From assembly GCA_028711355.1 (NCBI GenBank), contig JAQTSL010000235.1:1-5851 (forward strand): 5,851 bases of DNA. Reading direction: 5' to 3'. The notes beneath the pieces are model-generated. The model ran no database searches and was not told where the DNA came from. It saw nothing but the letters and a program-made list of their open reading frames with translations. This stretch comes from Rhodoferax sp. (GTDB lineage Bacteria; Pseudomonadota; Gammaproteobacteria; Burkholderiales; Burkholderiaceae_C). Below, one piece after another: positions 1-5,423 of this stretch; the stretch's first letter is position 1; the number at the start of each line of letters is the position of its first letter. The position numbers and the translations under genes are program-made.

Positions 1-2
1 CC

Positions 3-518
3 TACGTGGTCGATCATCGTGACGATATGACGCGATTGCACGAGCACATCAGCGAGGGAAACCGCGACGGAGCTCGGCGGCTGGCGCATACCCTGAAGGG
101 CAGTTCGGGCAATCTCGGCGCAACCGCTGTGCAGCGTCTGGCCGCCGAACTGGAAACAACGATCAAGGCAGGCGGTGATGCCGAAGCCATCGAGCGGCTG
201 TCAGAAGCCTTGGAAGGCGAATTACATGGTCTGATTACCGCAATTCAAACGGCCTTGCCACAAGAGTCAGAGAAACCCTATACGGGCGAGGTGGACTGGG
301 CGATGCTTCGACAGGTGCTGGCTGAACTGGAACCCATGCTGCGAGCTTCCAGCATGAGCGCCAACCATCTCATTGAGACGCAAGGCGCACTGCTCAAAGC
401 CACGCCAGCCCCTATGGGTGAGGTATTGGTCAGACAAATTGAGGACTTTCTCTACCCCGAGGCGCTGGAAACCCTAAAGCGGGCACGGCAGGAACACATG
501 GAAATTGCAGAGCTTTGA
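3..518 (+). CDS. Partial gene: HPt phosphotransfer domain, likely C-terminus of a hybrid sensor histidine kinase
   Basis: The frame is open to the left edge, so the true start lies outside the window; the GTG at 6 is only an internal Val codon. The visible part opens with an HPt helical bundle. Its motif AHTLKGSSGNLGA contains the phospho-accepting His (codon 87-89), preceded by the usual Gly-Asn-Arg-Asp/Arg-Arg-Leu helix and followed by an amphipathic helix rich in Ala, Leu and Glu. HPt domains relay phosphate between receiver domains in multistep phosphorelays in the cytoplasm. After the HPt comes a helical extension of about 85 residues (from about base 260) of the kind found at the ends of large hybrid kinases; it has no catalytic motif. 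The stop TGA (516-518) is 27 bases before the next gene, so the two are probably co-transcribed. The HPt assignment is secure. That it belongs to a hybrid kinase rather than a stand-alone phosphotransferase is inferred from the open 5' end and the extension. Confidence 0.85.
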   Translation, partial: YVVDHRDDMTRLHEHISEGNRDGARRLAHTLKGSSGNLGATAVQRLAAELETTIKAGGDAEAIERLSEALEGELHGLITAIQTALPQESEKPYTGEVDWAMLRQVLAELEPMLRASSMSANHLIETQGALLKATPAPMGEVLVRQIEDFLYPEALETLKRARQEHMEIAEL

Positions 519-529
519 TAAAAACGATC

Positions 530-535
530 AAGGAG
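530..535 (+). promoter_or_regulatory. Ribosome binding site of the receiver-kinase gene
   Basis: AAGGAG lies 10 bases before the ATG at 546, in the short gap after the HPt gene. It supports this ATG as the start and suggests the gene is translated from the upstream mRNA. Confidence 0.7.
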
Positions 536-545
536 AACTATTCCA

Positions 546-1850
546 ATGGATAAGAACAATACTGAAGTGTCGCCACAGGCAAGAATTCTGATTGTGGACG
601 ACGATGTCAGCAATCTGGCAGCACTGGGCAGATTGCTGCGGCCACATTACGATGTATTTGCAGCCCCTAACGGGGAACGTGCACTGCAAATTGCCACGGG
701 GACACCTCAACCGGATTTGATTTTGCTGGATGTCATGATGCCGGGCATGGACGGTTACGAGGTTCTGAACTGCCTGCGCGACACCCCAGTCACCTGCGAT
801 ATTCCCGTCATTTTTGTGAGCGGTTTGGATACCGCCGAAGATGAGGAGAAAGGCTTTGAAGTCGGCGCAGTGGATTACATTGCCAAACCCTACCGACCGG
901 CCATTATTCTGGCGCGAGTGCGAACCCAGCTGGAACTCAAACGTGCCCGCGACGGGCTTGCGAACCAAAACACGTATCTGGAATCCGAAATCGTCAGGCG
1001 CATCCAAGAAATTCAGCTAGTTCAAATGGAACTGCTGCAATCCGAGAAACTGGCAGCCATAGGCCAACTGACGGCGGGCATCGTTCATGAAATCAATACC
1101 CCGGTGGCTTATGTTTCCTTCAATCTGGGCTCCCTGGAAGCCTCTTTGCGGGATATTTTCGAACTTCTGGATGCCTATGAACACCTGGAGGGGGTTAGTG
1201 CACCGAACGGTGCTGAACTTGAAAAAATCCGAAAGCTCAAGCAACTGAAGGAAATCGACTTTCTACGAGACGACATCGGTGAACTGCTCACTCAATCGCG
1301 GCAAGGACTGGCCCGCGTGGCCAAAATTGTGAGTGACTTAAAGAGTTTCTCCCGCACAGGCGGTAGCGATTGGCTGTGGACTAACCTCCACAATGAACTT
1401 GATTCCACACTCAATATCGTCGGCAACGAAATCAAATACCACTGCACCGTGCACAAAGACTATGGTGAGATTCCCGAGGTGTATTGCATTCCATCGCAAA
1501 TCAATCAGGTTCTTCTGAACTTATTGGTCAACGCAGCTCAGGCCATACCGGAAAAAGGAGACATCAGCATTCACACCGGACAGGTTGAAGAAGAAGTCTT
1601 TCTGGCCATTTCCGACACCGGCACCGGCATCCCTACGGACACCTTGCCACGGCTCTTTGAGCCCTTCTTCACAACCAAACCGGTCGGCAAGGGTACCGGG
1701 CTTGGCCTCTCGATTTCCTATGGCATTGTGCAGAAGCATGGCGGGCGGATCGAGGTCGAAAGTGCCCTAGGCAAAGGAACCACGTTCACTGTTTGGTTGC
1801 CGATTAAGCCGCCGGGAAAAACTGGCGAAAACAAGCTACAGACCGAGTAA
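546..1850 (+). CDS. Soluble receiver domain-histidine kinase fusion protein
   Basis: A 434-residue protein with no membrane segment, so it should be cytoplasmic. Residues 12-130 form a response regulator receiver domain: acidic DDD at 18-20, phospho-acceptor Asp62 in LLDVMMPGMDG, Ser92 and Lys114 (AKPY). A coiled-coil stretch (about 132-168) leads to the dimerisation/phosphoacceptor region, with His181 in GIVHEINTP. A long insert (about 195-255) follows before the ATPase domain. There the N-box is LNLLVNAAQAI (Asn329), the G1 box DTGTGI (357-362), the F-box FEPFFTTK and the G2 box GKGTGLGLS (381-389). All catalytic landmarks are present, so it should be active. Receiver-first kinases of this type often take a phosphate or signal from an upstream kinase through the receiver and act on another regulator. 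The neighbouring HPt protein is the obvious partner, but this is inferred from position only. No DNA-binding or output domain is present, so its own target is unknown. Confidence 0.93.
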   Translation: MDKNNTEVSPQARILIVDDDVSNLAALGRLLRPHYDVFAAPNGERALQIATGTPQPDLILLDVMMPGMDGYEVLNCLRDTPVTCDIPVIFVSGLDTAEDEEKGFEVGAVDYIAKPYRPAIILARVRTQLELKRARDGLANQNTYLESEIVRRIQEIQLVQMELLQSEKLAAIGQLTAGIVHEINTPVAYVSFNLGSLEASLRDIFELLDAYEHLEGVSAPNGAELEKIRKLKQLKEIDFLRDDIGELLTQSRQGLARVAKIVSDLKSFSRTGGSDWLWTNLHNELDSTLNIVGNEIKYHCTVHKDYGEIPEVYCIPSQINQVLLNLLVNAAQAIPEKGDISIHTGQVEEEVFLAISDTGTGIPTDTLPRLFEPFFTTKPVGKGTGLGLSISYGIVQKHGGRIEVESALGKGTTFTVWLPIKPPGKTGENKLQTE

Positions 1851-1896
1851 CCCACTCCCCGTCATTTCAGATACCAACAAGCTGACTGAGCGCCAC

Positions 1897-1914
1897 ATGA
1901 TGCTGCAGCTTCAT
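1897..1914. repeat. Imperfect palindrome after the receiver-kinase gene
   Basis: ATGA-T-GCTGCAGC-T-TCAT is symmetric except for one T/T mismatch per arm, followed on the plus strand by TGTCTT. It lies 47 bases after the kinase stop. It could be a weak transcription terminator, but the T-tract is poor. Confidence 0.3.
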
Positions 1915-2027
1915 TGTCTTAGGACATGGTCCGCAAAGCGTTTAACAAAGGCCACACAAAGCCTAAGTCAGCAGAGCGGGTGGTGACTACCAGGTAATGG
2001 TCTACCCCACGCTGGGTTTGGGGCGCT

Positions 2028-2046
2028 TGCGGCCAAGTGGGCCGCA
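2028..2046. repeat. Perfect hairpin, 7-bp GC-rich stem
   Basis: TGCGGCC, loop AAGTG, GGCCGCA: the arms match perfectly. On the plus strand a TTTTT run begins 8 bases after the stem, too far for a classic intrinsic terminator. It could still help end transcription from the left operon, or belong to a structured RNA. Confidence 0.45.
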
Positions 2047-2074
2047 TACCATGATTTTTAATCCATGCAAAATC

Positions 2075-2086
2075 GGTGCATGCACC
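2075..2086. repeat. 12-bp perfect palindrome
   Basis: GGTGCATGCACC reads the same on both strands. An upstream CATGCA (2064-2069) can also pair with the TGCATG inside it (2077-2082), giving two alternative folds. Its role is unknown; it lies in a region with no credible promoter or gene. Confidence 0.4.
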
Positions 2087-2143
2087 CAGCGCCCCAGCCA
2101 CGCCTTTTGGCAAACCGCCCGCCAAGCCCCTGAGCGGCCCGTA

Positions 2144-2204
2144 AAAAGCCTTGCACAAATCAGCGACCACCGCCTGCTACTGGTGACGCAGGACGATGGC
2201 TTTT
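2144..2204 (-). terminator. Possible terminator of the EF-hand gene
   Basis: On the minus strand, AAAAGCC overlaps the TAA stop codon of the EF-hand gene. It is matched 47 bases later by GGCTTTTT, which ends in a five-T run. Shorter complementary segments (CCTGC/GCAGG and CACC/GGTG) lie between them. The outer stem is AT-rich and the enclosed loop long, so this is only a weak candidate. Confidence 0.28.
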
Positions 2205-3042
2205 ATGCTATGGCGCTCAAGGTACTACCGCCCGTGGTGGACGAGCCCGAGGCAATCTGCTCGTAAATTTGCTTGGCAAACTCCAGGATGCTGTCGGCGG
2301 CTTTTGCGGCAGATTCGCTGTTCTCGCTGGTAGCGACCAACTCTTTCAAGGCACCGGCCAGGCGTTCCAGTTCGGACACCGTGCCGTCCTGGTTGGTGTC
2401 TAGCGGGTCGTAGGTGGTGCTCTCGCTGGCTCCAGCCGCACCACCAGGTCCGCCGGGGCCACCTGCGGGCGGTGGGCCACCAGCACCCCGCGCGCCACCA
2501 GCCGCGCTGGCGTTTTGTGCATCTTGCGGGCCACCGGGTTTGCCAGCTTCAAATTCGGTCTGAGTGAGTTTGCCGTTGCTGTCAGTGTCGAGCGTGGCAA
2601 AGCTGACCGGGCTGTCCATGCCGGTTTTCGTCTCTATCTTGTCGGTGAAGGCTTTCATCTCGGTCTCGTCCACCGATCCATCCGAGTTGGCATCCACCTT
2701 GGCGAACAGATCGTCTGCGCCGCTCTTGCCGCCGCGATTCTGGGCAAATTCCATGGTAGTGGACGGTGGCGGCATGAAACTCTGCATGCCGCTGGCCAAT
2801 TCGTCGCTGGAGAGGTTACCGTCGGTGTTGCTGTCCATCGCTGTGAACAGTTTTTCAGCGTCCAGCGTGGTGCCGGTCTTGGCACTGATGTCAGACAGCA
2901 TGGTGCTCAGTTCGGTCTGATCGACACCGCCACTGCTGTTGGCATCCACTTTGTCAAACATTTTTGCCTGCATCTGGGTGCGCTGGGAGATCGCGTTGGC
3001 CCAGGCGTTGCTCAGGCCGCTGACACCAGAGATCGAGCTCAT
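2203..3042 (-). CDS. Five-EF-hand calcium-binding protein
   Basis: A 279-residue acidic protein with five canonical 12-residue EF-hand loops, each starting with Asp, with Gly at position 6 and Glu at position 12: residues 33-44 (DANSSGGVDQTE), 70-81 (DSNTDGNLSSDE), 117-128 (DANSDGSVDETE), 152-163 (DTDSNGKLTQTE) and 215-226 (DTNQDGTVSELE). Loops 1-2 and 3-4 form two pairs. The fifth stands alone after a Pro/Gly/Ala-rich linker (about 169-206). The N-terminus, MSSISGVSGLSNAWA, is Ser-rich with no hydrophobic signal peptide, so the protein is cytoplasmic or leaves the cell by a route other than Sec. The start is the ATG at 3042-3040: GAAAGGA sits 6 bases upstream, whereas the in-frame TTG at 3057 would place that site inside the coding region. 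Calcium binding is expected from the loops. Whether it buffers, senses or acts as an effector (EF-hand proteins resembling XopAW occur in Xanthomonas) cannot be told. It is divergent from a two-component system that probably regulates it. Confidence 0.93.
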   Translation of the reverse strand: MSSISGVSGLSNAWANAISQRTQMQAKMFDKVDANSSGGVDQTELSTMLSDISAKTGTTLDAEKLFTAMDSNTDGNLSSDELASGMQSFMPPPSTTMEFAQNRGGKSGADDLFAKVDANSDGSVDETEMKAFTDKIETKTGMDSPVSFATLDTDSNGKLTQTEFEAGKPGGPQDAQNASAAGGARGAGGPPPAGGPGGPGGAAGASESTTYDPLDTNQDGTVSELERLAGALKELVATSENSESAAKAADSILEFAKQIYEQIASGSSTTGGSTLSAIA

Positions 3043-3048
3043 GATTTT

Positions 3049-3055
3049 TCCTTTC
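3049..3055 (-). promoter_or_regulatory. Ribosome binding site of the EF-hand gene
   Basis: On the minus strand GAAAGGA is followed by 6 bases and then ATG (3042-3040). This decides the start in favour of the protein beginning MSSISG over a TTG five codons upstream. Confidence 0.75.
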
Positions 3056-3070
3056 AAGGGGTTGATTGAA

Positions 3071-3087
3071 TGACAGATTCATTGTCA
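3071..3087. repeat. Short inverted repeat TGACA-N7-TGTCA
   Basis: TGACA (3071-3075) and TGTCA (3083-3087) are inverted around seven bases, close upstream of the EF-hand gene. The right arm read on the minus strand gives TTGACA, a perfect -35 hexamer, but no good -10 follows at 16-18 bases. Either a promoter element or a small operator; weak evidence for both. Confidence 0.3.
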
Positions 3088-3115
3088 AAGCCCCCGGTAA
3101 CGCGGCGATGTCCGG

Positions 3116-3137
3116 TTTGTATCAAACCCGATACAAA
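3116..3137. promoter_or_regulatory. Candidate operator: TTTGTATC-N6-GATACAAA
   Basis: A perfect inverted repeat with 8-base arms (3116-3123 and 3130-3137) around AAACCC, near the middle of the spacer between the divergent EF-hand and response regulator genes. A 22-bp dyad fits a dimeric regulator. The neighbouring OmpR-family regulator is the natural candidate, although that family more often uses direct repeats. It could control both genes. The dyad is seen directly; its function is inferred. Confidence 0.5.
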
Positions 3138-3154
3138 TGTCTCTTGGAACTAGT

Positions 3155-3182
3155 GAACAAGGACCGGAATATTGCCTTGTTC
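3155..3182. promoter_or_regulatory. Candidate operator: GAACAAGG-N12-CCTTGTTC
   Basis: A second perfect inverted repeat with 8-base arms (3155-3162 and 3175-3182) and a 12-base spacer. The arm centres are 20 bases apart, about two helical turns, which suits a protein dimer on one DNA face. It lies 59 bases before the response regulator ATG, where it would overlap or flank that promoter. A palindrome CGATATCG (3184-3191) follows at once. Binding partner unknown. Confidence 0.45.
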
Positions 3183-3241
3183 TCGATATCGGCCCTTTGG
3201 CGAACTTCTAAACTGGTTTGAGACAAAACGCACCGTCTAAC

Positions 3242-3982
3242 ATGAATTCAATGCCCCATATCCTGATCGTTGATGACGATGCAGACATCACCGAACTGCT
3301 GGGTGACTACCTGGCAAGTTTCAATTTTGAAGCCCACGCCGCCGGTGATGGCGCGCAGATGTGGGAGCAACTGGAGCGCCATCCCATCGACCTGGTTGTG
3401 TTGGATGTGATGCTGCCGGGTGTGGACGGCTTGCAGCTTTCCAGGCAAATCCGCCAACATTCGGCCATTCCGGTGATCATGCTCACCGCGCGCTGTAACA
3501 CCTTTGACCGCATCATTGGCTTGGAAAACGGTGCTGACGATTACATCAGCAAACCGTTTGAGCCGCGTGAGCTGGTGGCACGCATCCACACCGTGTTGCG
3601 CCGCGCCATGCAGCCGCAGGGCAGCGGCGCGGCGTTGTTCCACAGCGACGTGGTGCACTTTGACGGCTGGGTGCTGCACCGCGAAGACCGCACGCTGGTG
3701 TCACCCGCTGGGTTGACGGTGGCGCTGTCCAACGCCGAATTTCGGCTGCTCAGCACCTTCTTGCAGACACCGCGCAAGCTGTTCAGCCGCGACCAGTTGC
3801 TGGAGCAGGCGCGTGGCCGCGCCATGGACGTGTTCGATCGCAGCATTGACCTGCTGGTGTCGCGGTTGCGGCAAAAGCTCTCGGTCAACACCGACACGCC
3901 TTCGATGATCAAAACAGTGCACGGCGCCGGGTATTTATTCAACGTGCAGTCGGTGCAGGGGCGCGCGGCATGGCGCAACTGA
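3242..3982 (+). CDS. OmpR-family DNA-binding response regulator
   Basis: A 246-residue protein with the standard two-domain plan. The receiver domain (about 5-122) shows the acidic triad Asp11-13, phospho-acceptor Asp55 in VLDVMLPGVDG, Thr82 and Lys104 (SKPF). The C-terminal winged helix (about 138-238) contains LSNAEFRLLSTFL, FSRDQLLEQARG, the recognition-helix segment DRSIDLLVSRLRQKL and the closing HGAGYLFN, all typical of OmpR/PhoB transcriptional regulators. It should be phosphorylated by the sensor kinase encoded 59 bases downstream and bind DNA, plausibly the dyads in its own upstream region. The start is uncertain: no Shine-Dalgarno site is visible before ATG 3242, ATG 3251 (giving MPHILIVDDD) or TTG 3218. 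ATG 3242 is chosen because it gives a normal-length N-terminus. The target genes probably include the divergent EF-hand gene; this is inferred from arrangement. Confidence 0.94.
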   Translation: MNSMPHILIVDDDADITELLGDYLASFNFEAHAAGDGAQMWEQLERHPIDLVVLDVMLPGVDGLQLSRQIRQHSAIPVIMLTARCNTFDRIIGLENGADDYISKPFEPRELVARIHTVLRRAMQPQGSGAALFHSDVVHFDGWVLHREDRTLVSPAGLTVALSNAEFRLLSTFLQTPRKLFSRDQLLEQARGRAMDVFDRSIDLLVSRLRQKLSVNTDTPSMIKTVHGAGYLFNVQSVQGRAAWRN

Positions 3983-4025
3983 CGGTTGTTACTCACTCGC
4001 TCCTGGCAGGCAAGCTGCATCTGCC

Positions 4026-4031
4026 AGAGGA
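4026..4031 (+). promoter_or_regulatory. Ribosome binding site of the sensor kinase gene
   Basis: AGAGGA lies 10 bases before ATG 4042 in the 59-base gap after the response regulator. No terminator-like hairpin is seen in the gap, which fits a two-gene operon. Confidence 0.5.
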
Positions 4032-4041
4032 TTGAACAGTC

Positions 4042-5166
4042 ATGAAGTCTCCAGCGCGATCTTTGGACAGCTTGCGATTGTGTCGAGGTAACTTCACCAG
4101 GCTGGTGCAACGCGTCCTGCCCGAGAGTCTGTTTGGCCGCCTCGCACTGCTGCTGGTGGTGGCGGTGATTTCCAGCCACGTACTGGCGCTGACCTTGATG
4201 TTCGAGTTGTCACCTTTTCCGCCACCACCGCTGCAATCGCCGACCGCAGGTCTCGCCGGGCCGGGCGGCATGCCACCTCCGCATGGGCCACCGGGATTGT
4301 TCCAAGTGGGATTGCTGATGGACATCTCGGTGCGCTTGCTGGCGCTGCTGCTGGCTGCCTGGGTAGGAGCGCGCTGGTTGTCGGAGCCAGTGCGAAAACT
4401 GGCCAGCGCCGCCAAAGAGCTGGGCAGAGACATTCACCGCGCACCGATGGTGGAGGAAGGCACGCTGGAATGCCGCGAAGCCACCCGTGTGTTTAACCAG
4501 ATGCACGCCCGAATCCGTGAGCAGATGGTGCAGCGGGATCAGTTTGTAGCTGCGGTATCGCACGACCTGCGCACGCCGCTCACCCGCCTGTCACTGCGCG
4601 TTCAATCGCTGCCCGACCCACTGGTGCGCCAGCGCTTTGGCAGGGATATCGTGGAAATGAACGAGATGATCCGTACTACGCTCGACTACTTGCGTGGCAT
4701 GACCGACCCCGAGCCTATGGTGCTGCTGGATGTAGGCTCGCTGCTGCATAGCCTGGCCGAAGATGCGCAGGACAGCGCACAGGATGTGCAAGTGCTGGGC
4801 AGCCTGGCCGCCGCACCGCTGCTGGTACAGCCCCTGGCGCTGAGGCGCTGTCTGGGCAACCTGATCGACAACGCCGTACGTTATGGAAAAAAAGCCCGCA
4901 TTTCTCTACAGGATAAGCCAGAGCAGTTGCAGATTTCAGTGTGCGATGATGGCTCCGGCATTGCCGAAGAGGAACTTGCCAAGGTGCTGACTCCGTTTTA
5001 CCGCTTGGAGTCGTCACGCAATCGCCACACCGGCGGTGTTGGCCTGGGCCTGGCTACAGCCAGCAATATTGCCCATAAACACGGGGGCAGTTTGACGCTG
5101 GCCAATCATCCGGCGGGCGGTCTGGTGGCGACGTTGCGGATGCAACGACGAATAACTCATGGATGA
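4042..5166 (+). CDS. EnvZ-like membrane sensor histidine kinase, partner of the adjacent regulator
   Basis: A 374-residue inner-membrane kinase. A basic N-terminal segment (1-33) precedes a first membrane helix at about 34-54. The periplasmic loop is only about 35 residues and Pro/Gly-rich (PFPPPP, then GGMPPPHGPPG), followed by a second helix at about 90-111 and a HAMP linker to about 163. The phospho-acceptor is His174 in AAVSHDLRTPLTRL. The ATPase domain has the N-box NLIDNAVRYG (273-282), G1 DDGSGI (302-307), F-box PFYRLE (318-323) and G2 GGVGLGL (331-337), so all catalytic motifs are intact. The overall plan is that of EnvZ-type kinases that phosphorylate OmpR-type regulators. So small a periplasmic part leaves little room for a ligand pocket, so sensing may occur in the membrane or through a partner protein. 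The last codons and the stop lie at the join with an lpdA-like fragment, so the natural C-terminus may have been changed by a few residues. Confidence 0.93.
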   Translation: MKSPARSLDSLRLCRGNFTRLVQRVLPESLFGRLALLLVVAVISSHVLALTLMFELSPFPPPPLQSPTAGLAGPGGMPPPHGPPGLFQVGLLMDISVRLLALLLAAWVGARWLSEPVRKLASAAKELGRDIHRAPMVEEGTLECREATRVFNQMHARIREQMVQRDQFVAAVSHDLRTPLTRLSLRVQSLPDPLVRQRFGRDIVEMNEMIRTTLDYLRGMTDPEPMVLLDVGSLLHSLAEDAQDSAQDVQVLGSLAAAPLLVQPLALRRCLGNLIDNAVRYGKKARISLQDKPEQLQISVCDDGSGIAEEELAKVLTPFYRLESSRNRHTGGVGLGLATASNIAHKHGGSLTLANHPAGGLVATLRMQRRITHG

Positions 5167-5423
5167 AGCCCGTTCGGTGACGGTCACACCTGCCTTGTCG
5201 GAGGCGATCTTCTTACCGTTGGGGGTGCGGCCAACCGCTTGCAGCACCAGATCGTAGGTTTGCGGCACCGGGCAGGTTCCGCCTTCTTTTGCAGGAGAAA
5301 AAGTTTTCTCAATGCCTGCTGGTATTGCGTGAGCTGCTACTGTTATTTTATTACCATGATGTGATCAAAGCGGTGGCCGGTCATCTTTTTCCAGAGCTTG
5401 ACCAGGTCACGGTCTGCGCCTTG
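5162..5423 (-). pseudogene. lpdA: Frameshifted internal fragment of dihydrolipoamide dehydrogenase (E3, lpdA)
   Basis: Read on the minus strand, two frames join into a recognisable middle part of E3. The first is QGADRDLVKLWKKMTGHRF then DHIMVIK, ending in TAA at 5345-5343. The second, one frame away, is TVAAHAIPAGIEKTFSPAKE, then GGT, and then PQTYDLVLQAVGRTPNGKK with KAGVTVTER. A third shift near 5168-5172 (one G missing) would restore RGFI, the expected continuation, ending at about 5162. YDLVLQAVGRTPNG is a hallmark of the NAD-binding to central domain region of E3, the FAD-dependent lipoamide reductase shared by the pyruvate and 2-oxoglutarate dehydrogenase complexes. The N-terminal FAD/disulfide part and the C-terminal dimer domain are missing and two reading-frame breaks are present, so the fragment cannot be functional. 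It is antisense to the kinase gene and touches its stop codon. Identity is from remembered family sequence, not a search. Confidence 0.8.

Larger units (their letters stand above)
1851..2202. other. Intergenic region without a convincing gene; several inverted repeats
   Basis: This 352-base stretch separates the end of the receiver-kinase gene from the end of the convergent EF-hand gene. Open frames exist on both strands (1919-2170 minus; 1997-2266 plus), but neither has a Shine-Dalgarno site, a recognisable motif or a persuasive composition, and the plus one runs into the EF-hand gene. What is visible is structure: an imperfect palindrome at 1897-1914, a perfect 7-bp-stem hairpin at 2028-2046, a 12-bp perfect palindrome at 2075-2086, and an 8-bp inverted pair CGCTGGGT/ACCCAGCG at 2010-2017 and 2084-2091. 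Transcription from both flanking genes runs towards this region, so some of these may act in termination. A decayed gene or an unrecognised small RNA is also possible. Confidence 0.6.

Noticed and set aside
528..1007. Minus-strand open frame opposite the receiver domain
   Set aside because: Antisense shadow of the receiver-kinase gene, whose domains account for the sequence.
1940..1970. Integron-type recombination site suggested by GTTTAAC
   Set aside because: Only one core-like heptamer is present; no matching inner and outer core sites and no cassette structure.
1919..2170. Minus-strand open frame of 83 codons between the two convergent genes
   Set aside because: It starts at GTG with no ribosome binding site, has no recognisable motif, and its path crosses hairpins and the likely end of the EF-hand transcript. 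Probably chance, though a decayed gene cannot be excluded.
1997..2266. Plus-strand open frame of 89 codons
   Set aside because: It overlaps the 3' end of the well-supported EF-hand gene, has no ribosome binding site and no domain.
2515..3069. Long plus-strand open frame antisense to the EF-hand gene
   Set aside because: A shadow produced by the biased codon use of the EF-hand gene; the minus-strand product has five perfect calcium-binding loops.
3066..3088. Sigma-70 promoter for the EF-hand gene using TTGACA on the minus strand
   Set aside because: The -35 match is perfect, but no acceptable -10 lies 16-18 bases away and the leader would be very short, so it is not called as a promoter.
3541..4179. 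Minus-strand open frame of 212 codons across the regulator-kinase junction
   Set aside because: Antisense to two well-supported genes, with no motif or ribosome binding site.
5014..5268. Treating the minus-strand open frame as a complete small gene
   Set aside because: Its first 33 or so codons are the lpdA fragment and the rest is antisense to the kinase gene; the apparent start is an internal GTG codon of lpdA.
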